64,000 nucleotides of DNA from Terrabacter sp. Ter38 (GCF_024519435.1 NZ_JALJRZ010000001.1:434001-498000), one strand, 5' to 3'; positions 1-10,708 are shown, counted from the stretch's first letter. The notes: a model not told the origin generated them from the letters alone. Made by a program: numbers and translations.

Positions 1-408
1 GGCGAGCTGGGCGATGACGCCCTGGTTGACCGCGCCGGCTCCGCGCTCGAAGAACGCGAGGACGCCGAGCAGGAGCGCCAGCATCCATGGGGTCGTCGCG
101 AGCACCGGCGGCGCGCTGAAGACAGCCGCGCCGACCATGAACGCCGTGAGCACCCGCCGCGGGCCACGCGTGTCGCCGAGGTGCCCGGCCGGCACCTGGA
201 CGACGATGCCGACCACCGCCGACACCGACATCGCGAGCGCCACCTCGGTGGCGCTGAAGCCGACCTGGCGAGTGAAGTAGAGGGCGCTGGTCGTCAGGAC
301 GGCGCCGGCCCCGAAACGATTGGCGAACGACCCCAACGCGAGGATGCGCAGGTCGCGGTCCACCGGGATGCCCCGGCTGGTCAGCGGTTGGGTCGTCGTC
401 GCCGTCAT
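1..408 (-). CDS. MFS transporter, N-terminal part (runs off the window)
   Basis: The visible 136 residues are the N-terminal third of a major facilitator superfamily permease. After a short hydrophilic start there are several hydrophobic segments with a loop reading GHLGDTRGPRR between helices, which matches the conserved MFS loop 2-3 motif (GxLxDrxGrR). The ATG is preceded by GAGGAG at a good distance. The rest of the gene lies left of the window, so substrate and family cannot be told. A palindromic MarR-type sequence sits just upstream, which suggests control by a MarR-family repressor, as is common for drug or metabolite exporters. Membrane location is certain; the export role is inference. 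Confidence 0.85.
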   Translation of the reverse strand, partial: MTATTTQPLTSRGIPVDRDLRILALGSFANRFGAGAVLTTSALYFTRQVGFSATEVALAMSVSAVVGIVVQVPAGHLGDTRGPRRVLTAFMVGAAVFSAPPVLATTPWMLALLLGVLAFFERGAGAVNQGVIAQLA

Positions 409-432
409 GACACTCTCCTCGTCACGCATTTC

Positions 433-446
433 TCTCGACGTCAAGA
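433..446. promoter_or_regulatory. Candidate MarR-family operator
   Basis: TCTCGACGTCAAGA is a 14-bp dyad around GACGTC with a single mismatched pair. It resembles the TCTTGACGTCAAGA-type sites bound by MarR/OhrR-like repressors in actinobacteria. It lies about 25 bp before the MFS start and about 60 bp before the divergent phosphatase start, so it could control either. No MarR gene is visible in the window. Confidence 0.5.
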
Positions 447-492
447 TATCTGGCGGTGGGCACATCGGTGCAAGTCGTTGTGGAGAGTCGCA

Positions 493-498
493 TATGGT
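493..498 (+). promoter_or_regulatory. -10 hexamer for a leaderless start (tyrosine phosphatase)
   Basis: TATGGT is followed by exactly 6 nt and then the GTG start. There is no Shine-Dalgarno sequence in between, so the transcript probably begins at the start codon. Confidence 0.5.
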
Positions 499-504
499 GC
501 TGGG

Positions 505-1326
505 GTGTACAGCCCGAACTGGATCGAGCTCGACGGCGTCGTCAACATGCGTGACGTGGGCGGCATGGTGACCGCCGACGGCGACACCCTCCGACCGCGT
601 CGGCTGCTGCGCTCCGACAACCTCCAGGACCTCACACCCGGCTCCGTCGACGCCCTCGTCAACCGCTACGGCGTCAGTGACGTCGTGGACCTGCGCACCG
701 ATGTCGAGGTCGCGAAGGAGGGCGACGGCCCGCTCCGCGCGCTGGACGGCATACGACACCACCACCACACGCTCTACCGCGAGGACACGACCGAGTCGGG
801 CATCCCGGCCGCCGAGCGCGCCCTCCCCTGGGAGACCGACGAGCGTCAAGACGCCGCGGCTGCCGAGAGGAACGGTGGCCACTCTCCGAGCCACGACCAG
901 TTCTGGTCGGAGCACTACCTCGGCTACCTCGCGAGACGGCCCGACTCGGTCGTTGCCGCTCTGCACGCCATCGCCGCGAGCGAGGGTGCCGCGATCGTGC
1001 ACTGCGCCGCCGGCAAGGACCGCACCGGCACGGTCGTCGGACTCGCACTCAAGGTCGTGGGCGTGCCCGACGACCTCGTCGTGGCCGACTACGCGGCGTC
1101 GGCCGAGCGCGTCGCCGCGATCATGGACCGGCTGCGCGCCAAGGAGGCGTACGCCGCGAACCTCAAGGACAAGACCGTGGCGCAGCAGTCGCCGACCACC
1201 GACACGATGCGCCTGCTGCTCGCCGCACTCGACGAGCGCTACGGCGGCCCGCTGGGCTGGCTCGACTCCCAAGGCTGGACGGCGGCCGACACGGAGCGCC
1301 TGCGGCGCAAGCTGCTCGAGGCCTGA
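505..1326 (+). CDS. Tyrosine-protein phosphatase (Y_phosphatase3-like)
   Basis: This 273-residue protein has the layout of bacterial tyrosine/serine phosphatases of the PF13350 type. It has an N-terminal NMRDVGG motif, a VVDLRTDVE segment carrying the region of the general acid, and the active-site P-loop HCAAGKDRTG with the nucleophile near Cys167. It should dephosphorylate phosphotyrosine, phosphoserine or a phosphoinositide-like substrate by a cysteinyl-phosphate intermediate; the real substrate is unknown. No signal peptide is seen, so it is probably cytosolic. I chose GTG because it places the conserved N-terminal 'NWIELDG' block next to the start and a TANNNT box lies 6 nt upstream; longer in-frame extensions have low-complexity shadow sequence. 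It is divergent from the MFS gene and convergent with lepA. Confidence 0.85.
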   Translation: MYSPNWIELDGVVNMRDVGGMVTADGDTLRPRRLLRSDNLQDLTPGSVDALVNRYGVSDVVDLRTDVEVAKEGDGPLRALDGIRHHHHTLYREDTTESGIPAAERALPWETDERQDAAAAERNGGHSPSHDQFWSEHYLGYLARRPDSVVAALHAIAASEGAAIVHCAAGKDRTGTVVGLALKVVGVPDDLVVADYAASAERVAAIMDRLRAKEAYAANLKDKTVAQQSPTTDTMRLLLAALDERYGGPLGWLDSQGWTAADTERLRRKLLEA

Positions 1327-1391
1327 GTCGCCACGGCCCGTAGCATTGGGGGCGACAGCCCCGACCGAATCACAGAGGGCTGCGGCTGTGG

Positions 1392-3236
<1,845 letters not shown>

Positions 3237-3434
3237 GGGCGACACGTGGGACGAACCTCGCAGAGTCAGGGTGACGGGGATGGTGCTGGTCGGTGGGCGG
3301 GCGGCGCTCGAGTCACTCGAGCCGCTCGGAGAGCCCCGCAGCCACCACAGTCTCCCATGCTTTGGGGATCCGCTGCTCACGCCCTCGTGGCCCGCGCCCA
3401 CCACCGACCCGAGTCGTGACGCACAATGGCGGCC

Positions 3435-4538
3435 ATGCGCGCCCAACCCATGCAGGTCCTGCCCGTGGCCCCCGGGTCGCACCTGCCGCTGCGGCGTCAC
3501 GTGCGGCACCCGCGGGAGATCCTGACGCTCGTCGTCGCGATCATCGCCTCGTTGCTCCTGCTCCTGGCCGCCTTCGCGGAGGTGTCGGCCGCCATCCACG
3601 AGCAGCGCACGCCCGACGTCTACGCGCTGGCGCTCGTGTTCGCCCCGCTGCTCGTCTGGTTCGCACGCGGGCAGCTGTGGGCACAGCAGCGCCTGACCGG
3701 CATCAAGCTGACCCCCGAGCAGTTCCCCGAGGCGTACGCGATGCTCGTCGACGCCGCGGGACGTTCCGGCCTCTCCTACGTGCCCGACGCGTACGTCGTG
3801 CTCGGCAACGGTGTCATCAACGCGGCGGCGTCCGGACACGGCCTCCGGCGGTTCGTGTTCGTCAACAGCGACCTCCTCGAGGTCGGTGGGGCGGCGCGCG
3901 AGCCCGATGCGCTCCGGTTCGTCATCGCCCACGAGGTCGGGCACATCGCCGCGGGTCACGTCAGCTACTGGCGCGTCCTCGGCACGTTCGCCTCGCAGTG
4001 GATCCCGCTCGTCGGCTCGACGCTGAGCCGGGCCCAGGAGTACACCGCCGACAACTACGGCCACGCTCTCGCGCCCCAGGGCGCCCGGTCGGCGATGGCG
4101 ACGCTCGCCGGGGGCAAGTACCTCGGGCGGTCGGTCGACGTCGACGCGATGGCAGACCGCGCCGTCACCGAGCCGGGCTTCTTCGTGTGGGTGACCAACG
4201 CGGCTGCGAGCCACCCGGTGCTGCTGTGGCGCATGCACGCCCTGCGCGACCGGCGGCGTCCGGGGCGGCTGCTCTGGCGCCCGCGGGAGCCGTGGCTGTG
4301 GGGCGCCCCGGCCGCGCCCGGCGCGTACGCCCTCCCGGCGATGGTCGGCTTCTCGCCCACTCCACTCCCCGCGACGGTGCCGAGCCGCGAGGTGACCCAG
4401 GGCGTCCCGGTCGACGCCGTGTCGAACGGCGTTCCCGCCGTTCGACGAGGGAGTGAGGGCGTCCCCGCGCCCTACCCCGACGCGACGGCCCCGACGACGG
4501 CGCCGACGGACCGAGAGGACGAGCGATGGAGACCCTGA
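3435..4538 (+). CDS. M48-family (HtpX-like) membrane zinc metalloprotease
   Basis: This protein of about 367 residues has two N-terminal hydrophobic segments ([18 protein letters not shown] and the [14 protein letters not shown] region) and then the zinc motif [10 protein letters not shown] near residues 166-175. A downstream [11 protein letters not shown] block supplies the third zinc ligand. That is the M48 HtpX/Oma1 layout: a membrane protease facing the cytosol that degrades misfolded membrane proteins. The C-terminal ~100 residues are proline- and arginine-rich and not conserved-looking. I prefer the ATG at 3435 because CACAAT lies 7 nt before it; ATGs at 3426 and 3450 are alternatives. 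The last codons overlap the cupin gene, which suggests co-translation. HtpX activity is family inference. Confidence 0.85.
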   Translation: MRAQPMQVLPVAPGSHLPLRRHVRHPREILTLVVAIIASLLLLLAAFAEVSAAIHEQRTPDVYALALVFAPLLVWFARGQLWAQQRLTGIKLTPEQFPEAYAMLVDAAGRSGLSYVPDAYVVLGNGVINAAASGHGLRRFVFVNSDLLEVGGAAREPDALRFVIAHEVGHIAAGHVSYWRVLGTFASQWIPLVGSTLSRAQEYTADNYGHALAPQGARSAMATLAGGKYLGRSVDVDAMADRAVTEPGFFVWVTNAAASHPVLLWRMHALRDRRRPGRLLWRPREPWLWGAPAAPGAYALPAMVGFSPTPLPATVPSREVTQGVPVDAVSNGVPAVRRGSEGVPAPYPDATAPTTAPTDREDERWRP

Positions 4539-4867
4539 TCGAGCGGGCCGACGGCCGCGACGACGGCGAGGACTGGACCGAGAACTACGAGGTGCTGCCC
4601 GGAGGTGCGGGCATCAGCATCATCCTCGAGTCCACGACGCGAGAGGGCGTGGGTCCCCGCCTGCACCGGCATCCCTACGCCGAGACCTTCATCATCCGGC
4701 GCGGGTCGGCGACCTTCACGGTCGGGGCGGACGAAGTCCTCGGACACGCCGGTCAGGTGCTCGTCGTCCCGGCCGGCACGCCGCACCGGTTCCGCACGGG
4801 GCCGGGCGGCTACGAAGCGGTCCACATCCACGCCAACGACCGCTTCGTCACCGACTGGCTCGAGTGA
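4526..4867 (+). CDS. Small single-domain cupin protein
   Basis: The 113-residue product is a lone cupin_2 fold. It has a first motif with [20 protein letters not shown] (His, His, Glu metal ligands) and a second motif [15 protein letters not shown] with the last histidine, all ligands being present. Such proteins bind Mn, Fe or Zn and may be isomerases, dioxygenases or small-molecule sensors; the sequence does not say which. The start overlaps the end of the M48 protease gene by 13 nt and has GAGGA at a suitable distance, so the two are translationally linked. It converges on the MFS gene with only about 16 bp between stops and no obvious terminator. Confidence 0.85.
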   Translation: METLIERADGRDDGEDWTENYEVLPGGAGISIILESTTREGVGPRLHRHPYAETFIIRRGSATFTVGADEVLGHAGQVLVVPAGTPHRFRTGPGGYEAVHIHANDRFVTDWLE

Positions 4868-4883
4868 GCGACGCGCCCGGCCG

Positions 4884-6122
4884 TCAGGCGTTCGTCGTGG
4901 CCGAGACGGTGGGGGCCGGCTCGACCTGACGGTCGGCTTGGGTTGCTGCGACCCGGGAACGCCTCTCGAGCACCGCTGACAGCACCGCGACGCCGACGCC
5001 CATCACGGCGAGACCCGCACCGACGAGACTCGGGGCACCGTAGCCCCAGCCCGCGGCGAGCACGATCGAGCCGAGCCATGCGCCGAGGGCGTTCGCGGTG
5101 TTGAGCGTCGAGTGGTTGAGCGCGGCGGCCAGCGACTGGCCCTCGTGCGCGACGTCCATCAGGCGCGTCTGGAGCAGCGGCACGACGATCGAGGGCAGCA
5201 GGCCCAGGACGAAGACCATGAGCACCGCGAGCCAGAGGATCTGGGCGGCCCACCCGAAGAGGGCGAGGAGCACGGCGATGGCGGCGAGCGCTCCGATGAT
5301 CCCCTTGAGCACGCCGACGCGGTTGGCGACCCGGCCGCTCAGCACCATGCCGACGACCATGCCGACGCCGTAGACAGCGAGCACCCACGGGATGTAGCCC
5401 TCGTCGAGCCCGGCGAGCTCGGTCATGGTCGGCGTGATGAAGGAGTACATCGCGAACATGCCGCCGAAGCCGACGACGCCGATGAGGAGCGCGAGCCAGA
5501 CCTGGGGCCGGCGCAGTGCCTGCACCTCGGCCCGCATCGACTCCTCGCCGCTCGGCGGCTGGTGCGGCAGGAACACCGCGATGGCGGCGACGGTCACGGC
5601 CGCGATGACACCGACGAGGACGTAGGGCAGGTGCCACGAGAAACGCTGTCCGAGCAGGGTCGCGAGCGGCACGCCGACGACGTTGGCGACGCCGAGGCCA
5701 CCGAGGATGGCAGCGACGGCCGCCGTGCGGCGCCGGTGCGACACGAGGGACGCAGCCACGACCGAGCCGATGCCGAAGAAGGCACCGTGCGGCATACCTG
5801 CGAGGAAGCGGGCGGCCATGACGGTCGGGTACGTGTTCGCCGCGAGGATCGCGAGGTGCGCGACGGCGAAGAAGGCCATGAGCCCCATGAGCAGACCCTT
5901 GCGCGGCGCCTTGGCGAACGCGATGGCGATGAGCGGCGCACCGACCACGACGCCGAGGGCGTAGGCGGAGACGTAGTGACCAGCGGTGGCGATGCCGACA
6001 CCGGTCCCGTCGGCGACCTGCGGCAGCAGGCCCATCGTCACGAACTCCGTCGTGCCGATGGCGAAGCCGCCGACCGCGATGGCGAGGATGGCGAGGGTCG
6101 TGCGGCGTGCGGCGGGACTCAC
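4884..6122 (-). CDS. MFS exporter of the AraJ/sugar-efflux (DHA1) type
   Basis: The product, about 412 residues, has twelve hydrophobic segments and the N-terminal signature GTTEFVTMGLLPQVA typical of the AraJ/Cmx-like branch of DHA1 exporters. These export drugs, sugars or acidic metabolites by proton antiport; no specific substrate can be read from the sequence. I prefer the GTG at 6122 because GGAG lies 6 nt before it. An ATG at 6176 would add 18 proline- and acid-rich residues and has no ribosome site. It is divergent from the PemK/MazF-like gene with about 125 bp between the starts. Confidence 0.85.
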   Translation of the reverse strand: MSPAARRTTLAILAIAVGGFAIGTTEFVTMGLLPQVADGTGVGIATAGHYVSAYALGVVVGAPLIAIAFAKAPRKGLLMGLMAFFAVAHLAILAANTYPTVMAARFLAGMPHGAFFGIGSVVAASLVSHRRRTAAVAAILGGLGVANVVGVPLATLLGQRFSWHLPYVLVGVIAAVTVAAIAVFLPHQPPSGEESMRAEVQALRRPQVWLALLIGVVGFGGMFAMYSFITPTMTELAGLDEGYIPWVLAVYGVGMVVGMVLSGRVANRVGVLKGIIGALAAIAVLLALFGWAAQILWLAVLMVFVLGLLPSIVVPLLQTRLMDVAHEGQSLAAALNHSTLNTANALGAWLGSIVLAAGWGYGAPSLVGAGLAVMGVGVAVLSAVLERRSRVAATQADRQVEPAPTVSATTNA

Positions 6123-6234
6123 AGGGTTCTCCGGGTTCGGTCGTTCGTCGACATCCACGATGGGGGCGGGGTGCATGAGTGGTGCGGATCGCCGTCGACC
6201 CGGTTTCGGACCCCAACGGTAACGGTGACGCGGC

Positions 6235-6240
6235 TACGGT
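6235..6240 (+). promoter_or_regulatory. -10 hexamer for a leaderless start (PemK/MazF-like gene)
   Basis: TACGGT is separated by 7 nt from the ATG at 6248. The overlapping GGTGA could also act as a weak ribosome site, so the leaderless reading is likely but not exclusive. Confidence 0.45.
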
Positions 6241-6247
6241 GATTCCC

Positions 6248-6790
6248 ATGCCCAGCACCTTCGAACGCCTGGTCGGCCGCCTGCGCGGCCTCGTGCGAGC
6301 CTCGCCCTCCACGACCCACACCCGTTCGTCCGCGCCCAGCGCGCCGGAGCGTCCGCGTGCCGCGACCTGGTCCGCAACTGCGACGCCGTACCCCGGTGAC
6401 GCGACGAGCCTGCCGGACACGACGTATGCGCCGCGACCCGACGGCCGCCCCGATCCCGGCGAGATCGTCTGGACCTGGGTGCCCTACGAGGAGGACCACA
6501 GCCAGGGCAAGGACCGGCCGGTGCTCGTCATCGGGCGCGAGGGCGACTGGCTCGTGGCGCTGCCCCTGACGAGCAAGGACCACGACCGTGACGAGCAGCA
6601 GGAGCGACGCTCGGGCCGCGAGTGGGTCGACATCGGCACCGGCGCGTGGGACGGCCGAGGACGCCCGAGCGAGGTCCGGGTCAACCGGCTCGTTCGGGTC
6701 GACCCCGACAGGGTGCGCCGTGAGGGTGCCGTGCTCCCCCGCGACCGCTACGACGAGGTCGTGGCCGCCGCGCGCGGCCACCACGGCTGA
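6248..6790 (+). CDS. PemK/MazF-family protein with N-terminal extension, no partner antitoxin
   Basis: The C-terminal ~115 residues of this 180-residue protein carry the PemK/MazF fold: PGEIVWTWVPYEE at the start of the domain, then GKDRPVLVIGR, VALPLTSK and a final VRVNRLVRVDPDRV block. This family contains mRNA-cleaving toxins. The first ~65 residues are a serine-, proline- and arginine-rich extension that is not part of the toxin fold. No antitoxin-sized gene lies next to it, since the neighbours are an MFS gene and rpsT. So it may be a domesticated or solitary family member rather than a working toxin. Starting at ATG 6248 agrees with the TANNNT box just upstream; an earlier ATG at 6179 would run back over the divergent MFS leader. 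Confidence 0.75.
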   Translation: MPSTFERLVGRLRGLVRASPSTTHTRSSAPSAPERPRAATWSATATPYPGDATSLPDTTYAPRPDGRPDPGEIVWTWVPYEEDHSQGKDRPVLVIGREGDWLVALPLTSKDHDRDEQQERRSGREWVDIGTGAWDGRGRPSEVRVNRLVRVDPDRVRREGAVLPRDRYDEVVAAARGHHG

Positions 6791-6799
6791 GACGCAGAT

Positions 6800-6829
6800 C
6801 GGGCCCGTCACCACGAGGTGACGGGCCCG
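6800..6829. terminator. Bidirectional hairpin between the PemK/MazF-like gene and rpsT
   Basis: A 13-bp perfect stem (arms 6800-6812 and 6817-6829, core GGGCCCGTCACC) with the loop ACGA sits between the two convergent stops. There is no T-run, as is usual for actinobacterial terminators. Confidence 0.8.
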
Positions 6830-6850
6830 TTCAGACGAATGGGTGGTGCG

Positions 6851-7111
6851 TCAGAGCGACGCGACCTTCTTCGCCAGCGTCGACTTCTTGTTGGCAGCCT
6901 GGTTCTGGTGGATGACACCCTTGCTGACAGCCTTGTCGAGCTTCTTCGAGGCGGTCTTGAGGGCGTCGGCAGCAGCGTCCTTGTCGCCGGAGGCCGTGGC
7001 CTCGCGGACCTTGCGGACCCACGTGCGAAGCTCGCTCTTGACGGCCTTGTTGCGCTCGGTGCGCGTCGCGTTCGTCTTGATGCGCTTGAGCTGCGACTTG
7101 ATGTTTGCCAC
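6851..7111 (-). CDS. rpsT: 30S ribosomal protein S20
   Basis: This is a complete 86-residue S20, beginning [13 protein letters not shown] after a GTG start and ending [12 protein letters not shown], highly basic throughout. S20 binds 16S rRNA early in 30S assembly. The GTG start is fixed by the conserved ANIKSQ beginning; AAAGAAA upstream is a loose ribosome site. It is a single gene: holA upstream on the same strand ends 226 bp away, and the shared hairpin closes it downstream. A GTATGCCG octamer lies in the gap before holA. Confidence 0.97.
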   Translation of the reverse strand: MANIKSQLKRIKTNATRTERNKAVKSELRTWVRKVREATASGDKDAAADALKTASKKLDKAVSKGVIHQNQAANKKSTLAKKVASL

Positions 7112-7337
7112 GTTGATGGTTTCTTTCGTTCGGTCGGATGGTTGCCGTTAGAGGGCGGCAAAGCTGCTCGGGACCGGGCGTGGGGACACCCTGCGTGAGC
7201 GGCTCTGGATGGTGCATGCATGCGCGCACGACCTGAGCGCGCACGCAAGGGTCAAAGTTACCAGCGGGCGGGGCGCTCGACCAAACCGGAGGTATGCCGT
7301 CCGCCGCGGTCCGCGCGGTCGTCCGGTGCGCTCGGCC

Positions 7338-8297
7338 TCAGCGGGCCGCTCGCGCGCGGGAGATGGTCAGGATCGCCCGCTCGACGGCATACACGGGGTC
7401 GCGGCCGCCGCCCTTGACCTCGAAGTCCGCTGCGGCCACGGCCTGGACGGCGACCGCGAGCCCGTCGGCGGTCCAGTGGCCGACGGCGCGGCGAGCCTTG
7501 TCGACCTGCCACGGGGCCATGCCGAGGCTCTTGGCGAGCTGGGCCGAGCTGCCCCGGCCGGCCGCGCCGACCTTGATGAGCTGGCGCAGCTGCGAGGCGA
7601 TGACGGCGACGATCGGGACGGGGTCGACCCCGGTGGCGATGGCGTGTCGGAGCAGGCGCAGCGCCTCTGCGGAGTGCCCGGCGATCGTCGCGTCGGCGAC
7701 CCGGAATCCCGTGGCCTCGACCTTGCCCCCGTGGTAGGTGTCGACGACGGCGTCGTCGACGGTGCCCTCGGTGTCGGAGACGAGCTGGGAGCAGGCGGCG
7801 GCGAGCTCGCGGACGTCCTTGCCCACGGCCTCGATGAGCGCGCGCACGCCCTCGCTCGTGATCTTGCGCCGAGCGGCCGAGAACTCCTTCATGACGAAGT
7901 CGGTCTTGTCGCGGTCGGTCTTGATGGCGGGGCACTCGATGACGCGGGCACCAGCCTTCTTCATCGTGTCGAGGACCTTCTTGCCCTTCATCCCTCCCCC
8001 GTGTGCGACGACGAGACCGACGTCGGGGTCAGGCGCCGCCAGGAGCGCCAGCAGGTCGAGCTGGAGCTCGTCGGGTGACTCGTGCAGGTCGCGCACGACG
8101 ATCGTCTTGGTGCCGCCGAAGAGCGAAGGGCTGGCGTGCATCTGCAGGGCGCCGGACTCGTAGGTCGCGGCCTCGATGCGGATGACCTCGACGTCGGCCT
8201 CCTTGGCGCCGGCGAGGACGCCCGCGACGGCCCGCTCGACGAGGACGCCCTCGGGGCCGGTCACGAGCACGAAGGGAAGGATGGCCGGGTCGGTCAT
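7338..8297 (-). CDS. holA: DNA polymerase III subunit delta
   Basis: The 319-residue protein is the clamp-loader delta subunit. It has an N-terminal AAA+-like domain without a Walker A motif (it begins ILPFVLVTGPEGVLVERAV), the LHESPDELQLDLLALL segment and a helical C-terminal domain rich in alanine and arginine. Delta opens the beta clamp and links it to the clamp loader at the replication fork. Length is normal for actinobacterial HolA. The ATG at 8297 gives the usual N-terminus; an upstream in-frame start would add about 10 residues. It is followed by rpsT, the common pairing in this phylum. Confidence 0.9.
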   Translation of the reverse strand: MTDPAILPFVLVTGPEGVLVERAVAGVLAGAKEADVEVIRIEAATYESGALQMHASPSLFGGTKTIVVRDLHESPDELQLDLLALLAAPDPDVGLVVAHGGGMKGKKVLDTMKKAGARVIECPAIKTDRDKTDFVMKEFSAARRKITSEGVRALIEAVGKDVRELAAACSQLVSDTEGTVDDAVVDTYHGGKVEATGFRVADATIAGHSAEALRLLRHAIATGVDPVPIVAVIASQLRQLIKVGAAGRGSSAQLAKSLGMAPWQVDKARRAVGHWTADGLAVAVQAVAAADFEVKGGGRDPVYAVERAILTISRARAAR

Positions 8298-8367
8298 GGC
8301 GGCAACTCTGCCATGGGACGCCGACACCCCGGGACCCCCGGGATCCCGGCAAGCCCGGTGACGCGTG

Positions 8368-10608
8368 TCAGTCGAAGAGGGCGCCCGACGCGAGGGTGAG
8401 CCCGAGCTGCTCGACGCGAGCGACGATCGTCTCCTCGGGCAGCTCGAAGTGGTCGACGAGCTCGTCGAGCTGCATGCCGGTCTCCGCCGCGTCGCGCAGC
8501 TCCTCGTCCTGCTCGTCGGTCCACGCGTGCCCGGACGTGACCGCGCTGCGCGAGGAGATCGGAGCCGGCGGGGCCACCGCGACCGGCCTCGGGTGCTCCG
8601 TGCCGTCGGCGTCGGAGCGCGCCCCGGTCAGGGACCGCAGGGCCGGCTCCTCGACGGGGACGGGCGGCGGTGCCATGGCGTCGAGCCGGGACAGCGCGGA
8701 CAGCACCATCTTCTGGTCGGTCGTCGGGTAGAAGGGCGGCAGCGAGCGCTGGAGGAAGCCGGCATACCTCGCCGTCATCATCCGGGAGTCGAGGAAGGCC
8801 ACGACGCCCCGGTCGTCGGCGCGGCGCACGAGACGCCCGGCGCCCTGGGCGAGGCGCAGCGCCGCGTGGGTGGCCGAGACGGCCATGAAGCCATTGCCGC
8901 CCATCCGCGCGATCGCCTGCGACCGGGCGGAGGCGAGCGGGTCGTCGGGTCGCGGGAAGGGGATGCGGTCGATGATGACGAGCTGGCACGACGAGCCCGG
9001 CACGTCGACGCCCTGCCACAGGGTCAGCGTTCCGAACAGACAGGTGCGGGGGTCGCGCGCGAACTGGCGCACGAGGGTCGTGATCTGGTCCTCGCCCTGG
9101 CAGAGGACCGGGATGTCGTCGCCGAACCGCGCGCGCATGACCTCGGCGGCCGTCTGGGCCGCGCGCATCGACGAGAAGAGGCCGAGGGTGCGGCCGCCGG
9201 CGGCACGCACGAGCTCCTCGATCTCGTCGAGCGTGTCGTCGCCGGCGCCGTCACGTCCGGGCGGCGGCAGGTGGGCGGCGACGTAGGCGATGGCCTGCTT
9301 CGGGTAGTCGAAGGGGCTGCCGACGTCCAGGCCCTGCCACCTCGGGGCGCCCTCACCGCGCAGCCCGATGGTGCCGGCCACGGCGTCGAACGTGCCGCCG
9401 AGCTCGAGCGTCGCGGACGTGAGGACGACGGTGCGCTCCTCGAAGACCTTGTCGCGCACGAGCATCGCGACGCTCATCGGAGCGACGCGCAGGACCGGCC
9501 CGCGGCGCTGGTCGCGGCTGAGCCAGACGACGTCGAGCTCGCGCTCCTCGAGGATCCGCTCGGCGTTCTCGTGGATCTCGTCGACGGCCGCGCGGGCCAC
9601 CTGACGGGCGCCGTCGGCCTCCTGCCCGGCTGGTGGCTTGAGGTCGCTCTGGACGGTGCGGGCCGTGTCGCGCACGCGGGCCAGCGCGAGCCCGACGGAG
9701 TCGGGGATGCCGAGCATCCGCCCCTCCTCGAGCGGCTCGAGCGCCTGGGCGAGCATCTCCCCGGCCTCGTCCATGGCCGCAGTGTTCTCGGACATGCGGC
9801 CGGCCTTCTTCGCGGCCGTCATGACCATGGTGCCGGTCAGCTCGTCGGTGATCGTCGCGGTGACGCGGTCGACGAGCTCGTGGGCCTCGTCGACGACGAG
9901 CACGTCGTGCTCGGGCAGCATCTGCCGGCCCTCGAAGGAGTCGATGGCCATGAAGGAGTGGTTGGTGACGATGACGTCGACGTCCTTGGCGGCCTCGCGG
10001 GCGCGCTCGACGAAGCACTCGGCGACGAGGGGGCACTTGCCGCCCATGCACTCGTGCGCCGACACCGAGACCTGCCGCCACGCGCGCTCCGAGACGCCGG
10101 GCACGAGCTCGTCGCGGTCACCGGACTCGGTCGTGCTCGCCCACTCCCGCAGCCGGACGACCTCCTGGCCGAGACGGCCGACGGCGGCGTCGACCTGCCC
10201 GACCGACAGCAGGCCGTCCTCGTCGTCGGGGAAGCCGCCCTCGAGCTTGTTGAGGCACACGTAGTTGCGCCGCCCCTTGACGAGGGCGTAGGTCGGTCGT
10301 CGCCCGAGCACGGGCGCGAGCGCGTCGGCGACCCGCGGCATGTCGCGGTCGACGATCTGCGCCTGCAGCGCCAGGGTCGCGGTCGCGACGACTGCGGGCT
10401 TGCCCGCCTCGAAGGCGTGCGCGACGGCAGGCACGAGGTAGGCGAGCGACTTGCCGGTGCCGGTCCCGGCCTGCACGAGCAGGTGCTCGCCGCCGTCGAT
10501 GGCGTGCGCGACGGCCTTGGCCATCTCGACCTGCCCGGGGCGCTCGACACCTCCGACCCCCGACACCGCGGCGTGGAGGAGGTCGTCGAGCGCGGGTCGC
10601 TGAGGCAT
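8368..10608 (-). CDS. DinG/XPD-type ATP-dependent DNA helicase with C-terminal extra domain
   Basis: The 746-residue protein is a superfamily 2 helicase of the DinG/XPD group. It begins with ERPGQVEMA and Walker A GTGTGKSLAYLVPA, then DEAH (VVDEAHEL), a likely iron-sulphur cluster segment with spaced cysteines (YVCLNKLEGG, HECMGGKCPLVAECF), and helicase motifs V-VI ending QGAGRLVRR. It should unwind DNA, including R-loops or repair intermediates. The last ~90 residues are a linker and a separate small helical domain starting WTDEQDEELRDA and ending EQLGLT, which looks like a Myb/HTH-type DNA-binding unit. The ATG at 10608 has TACGCT 6 nt upstream. No LexA box is seen. Confidence 0.92.
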   Translation of the reverse strand: MPQRPALDDLLHAAVSGVGGVERPGQVEMAKAVAHAIDGGEHLLVQAGTGTGKSLAYLVPAVAHAFEAGKPAVVATATLALQAQIVDRDMPRVADALAPVLGRRPTYALVKGRRNYVCLNKLEGGFPDDEDGLLSVGQVDAAVGRLGQEVVRLREWASTTESGDRDELVPGVSERAWRQVSVSAHECMGGKCPLVAECFVERAREAAKDVDVIVTNHSFMAIDSFEGRQMLPEHDVLVVDEAHELVDRVTATITDELTGTMVMTAAKKAGRMSENTAAMDEAGEMLAQALEPLEEGRMLGIPDSVGLALARVRDTARTVQSDLKPPAGQEADGARQVARAAVDEIHENAERILEERELDVVWLSRDQRRGPVLRVAPMSVAMLVRDKVFEERTVVLTSATLELGGTFDAVAGTIGLRGEGAPRWQGLDVGSPFDYPKQAIAYVAAHLPPPGRDGAGDDTLDEIEELVRAAGGRTLGLFSSMRAAQTAAEVMRARFGDDIPVLCQGEDQITTLVRQFARDPRTCLFGTLTLWQGVDVPGSSCQLVIIDRIPFPRPDDPLASARSQAIARMGGNGFMAVSATHAALRLAQGAGRLVRRADDRGVVAFLDSRMMTARYAGFLQRSLPPFYPTTDQKMVLSALSRLDAMAPPPVPVEEPALRSLTGARSDADGTEHPRPVAVAPPAPISSRSAVTSGHAWTDEQDEELRDAAETGMQLDELVDHFELPEETIVARVEQLGLTLASGALFD

Positions 10609-10614
10609 TGGATC

Positions 10615-10620
10615 AGCGTA
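10615..10620 (-). promoter_or_regulatory. -10 hexamer for a leaderless start (helicase)
   Basis: On the minus strand TACGCT is followed by GATCCA and the ATG at 10608, a 6-nt spacing with no ribosome site. The box overlaps one of the CGGCATAC octamers. Confidence 0.5.
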
Positions 10621-10708
10621 TGCCGCGGGGCCGACTCGCCGTGCCACCCGTCCCCCGCGTCGCGTGACCCGCGGTCCGGTCTGCCCGCAGTGGCTGTGGC
10701 GCGGAGGC

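Noticed and set aside
1349-1362. Small GGGGC/GCCCC hairpin between phosphatase and lepA
   Set aside because: Only a 5-bp stem; expected often in GC-rich DNA, so I do not call it a terminator.
6179-6247. Upstream ATG for the PemK/MazF-like gene
   Set aside because: It has no ribosome site and lies upstream of the likely -10 box at 6235-6240.
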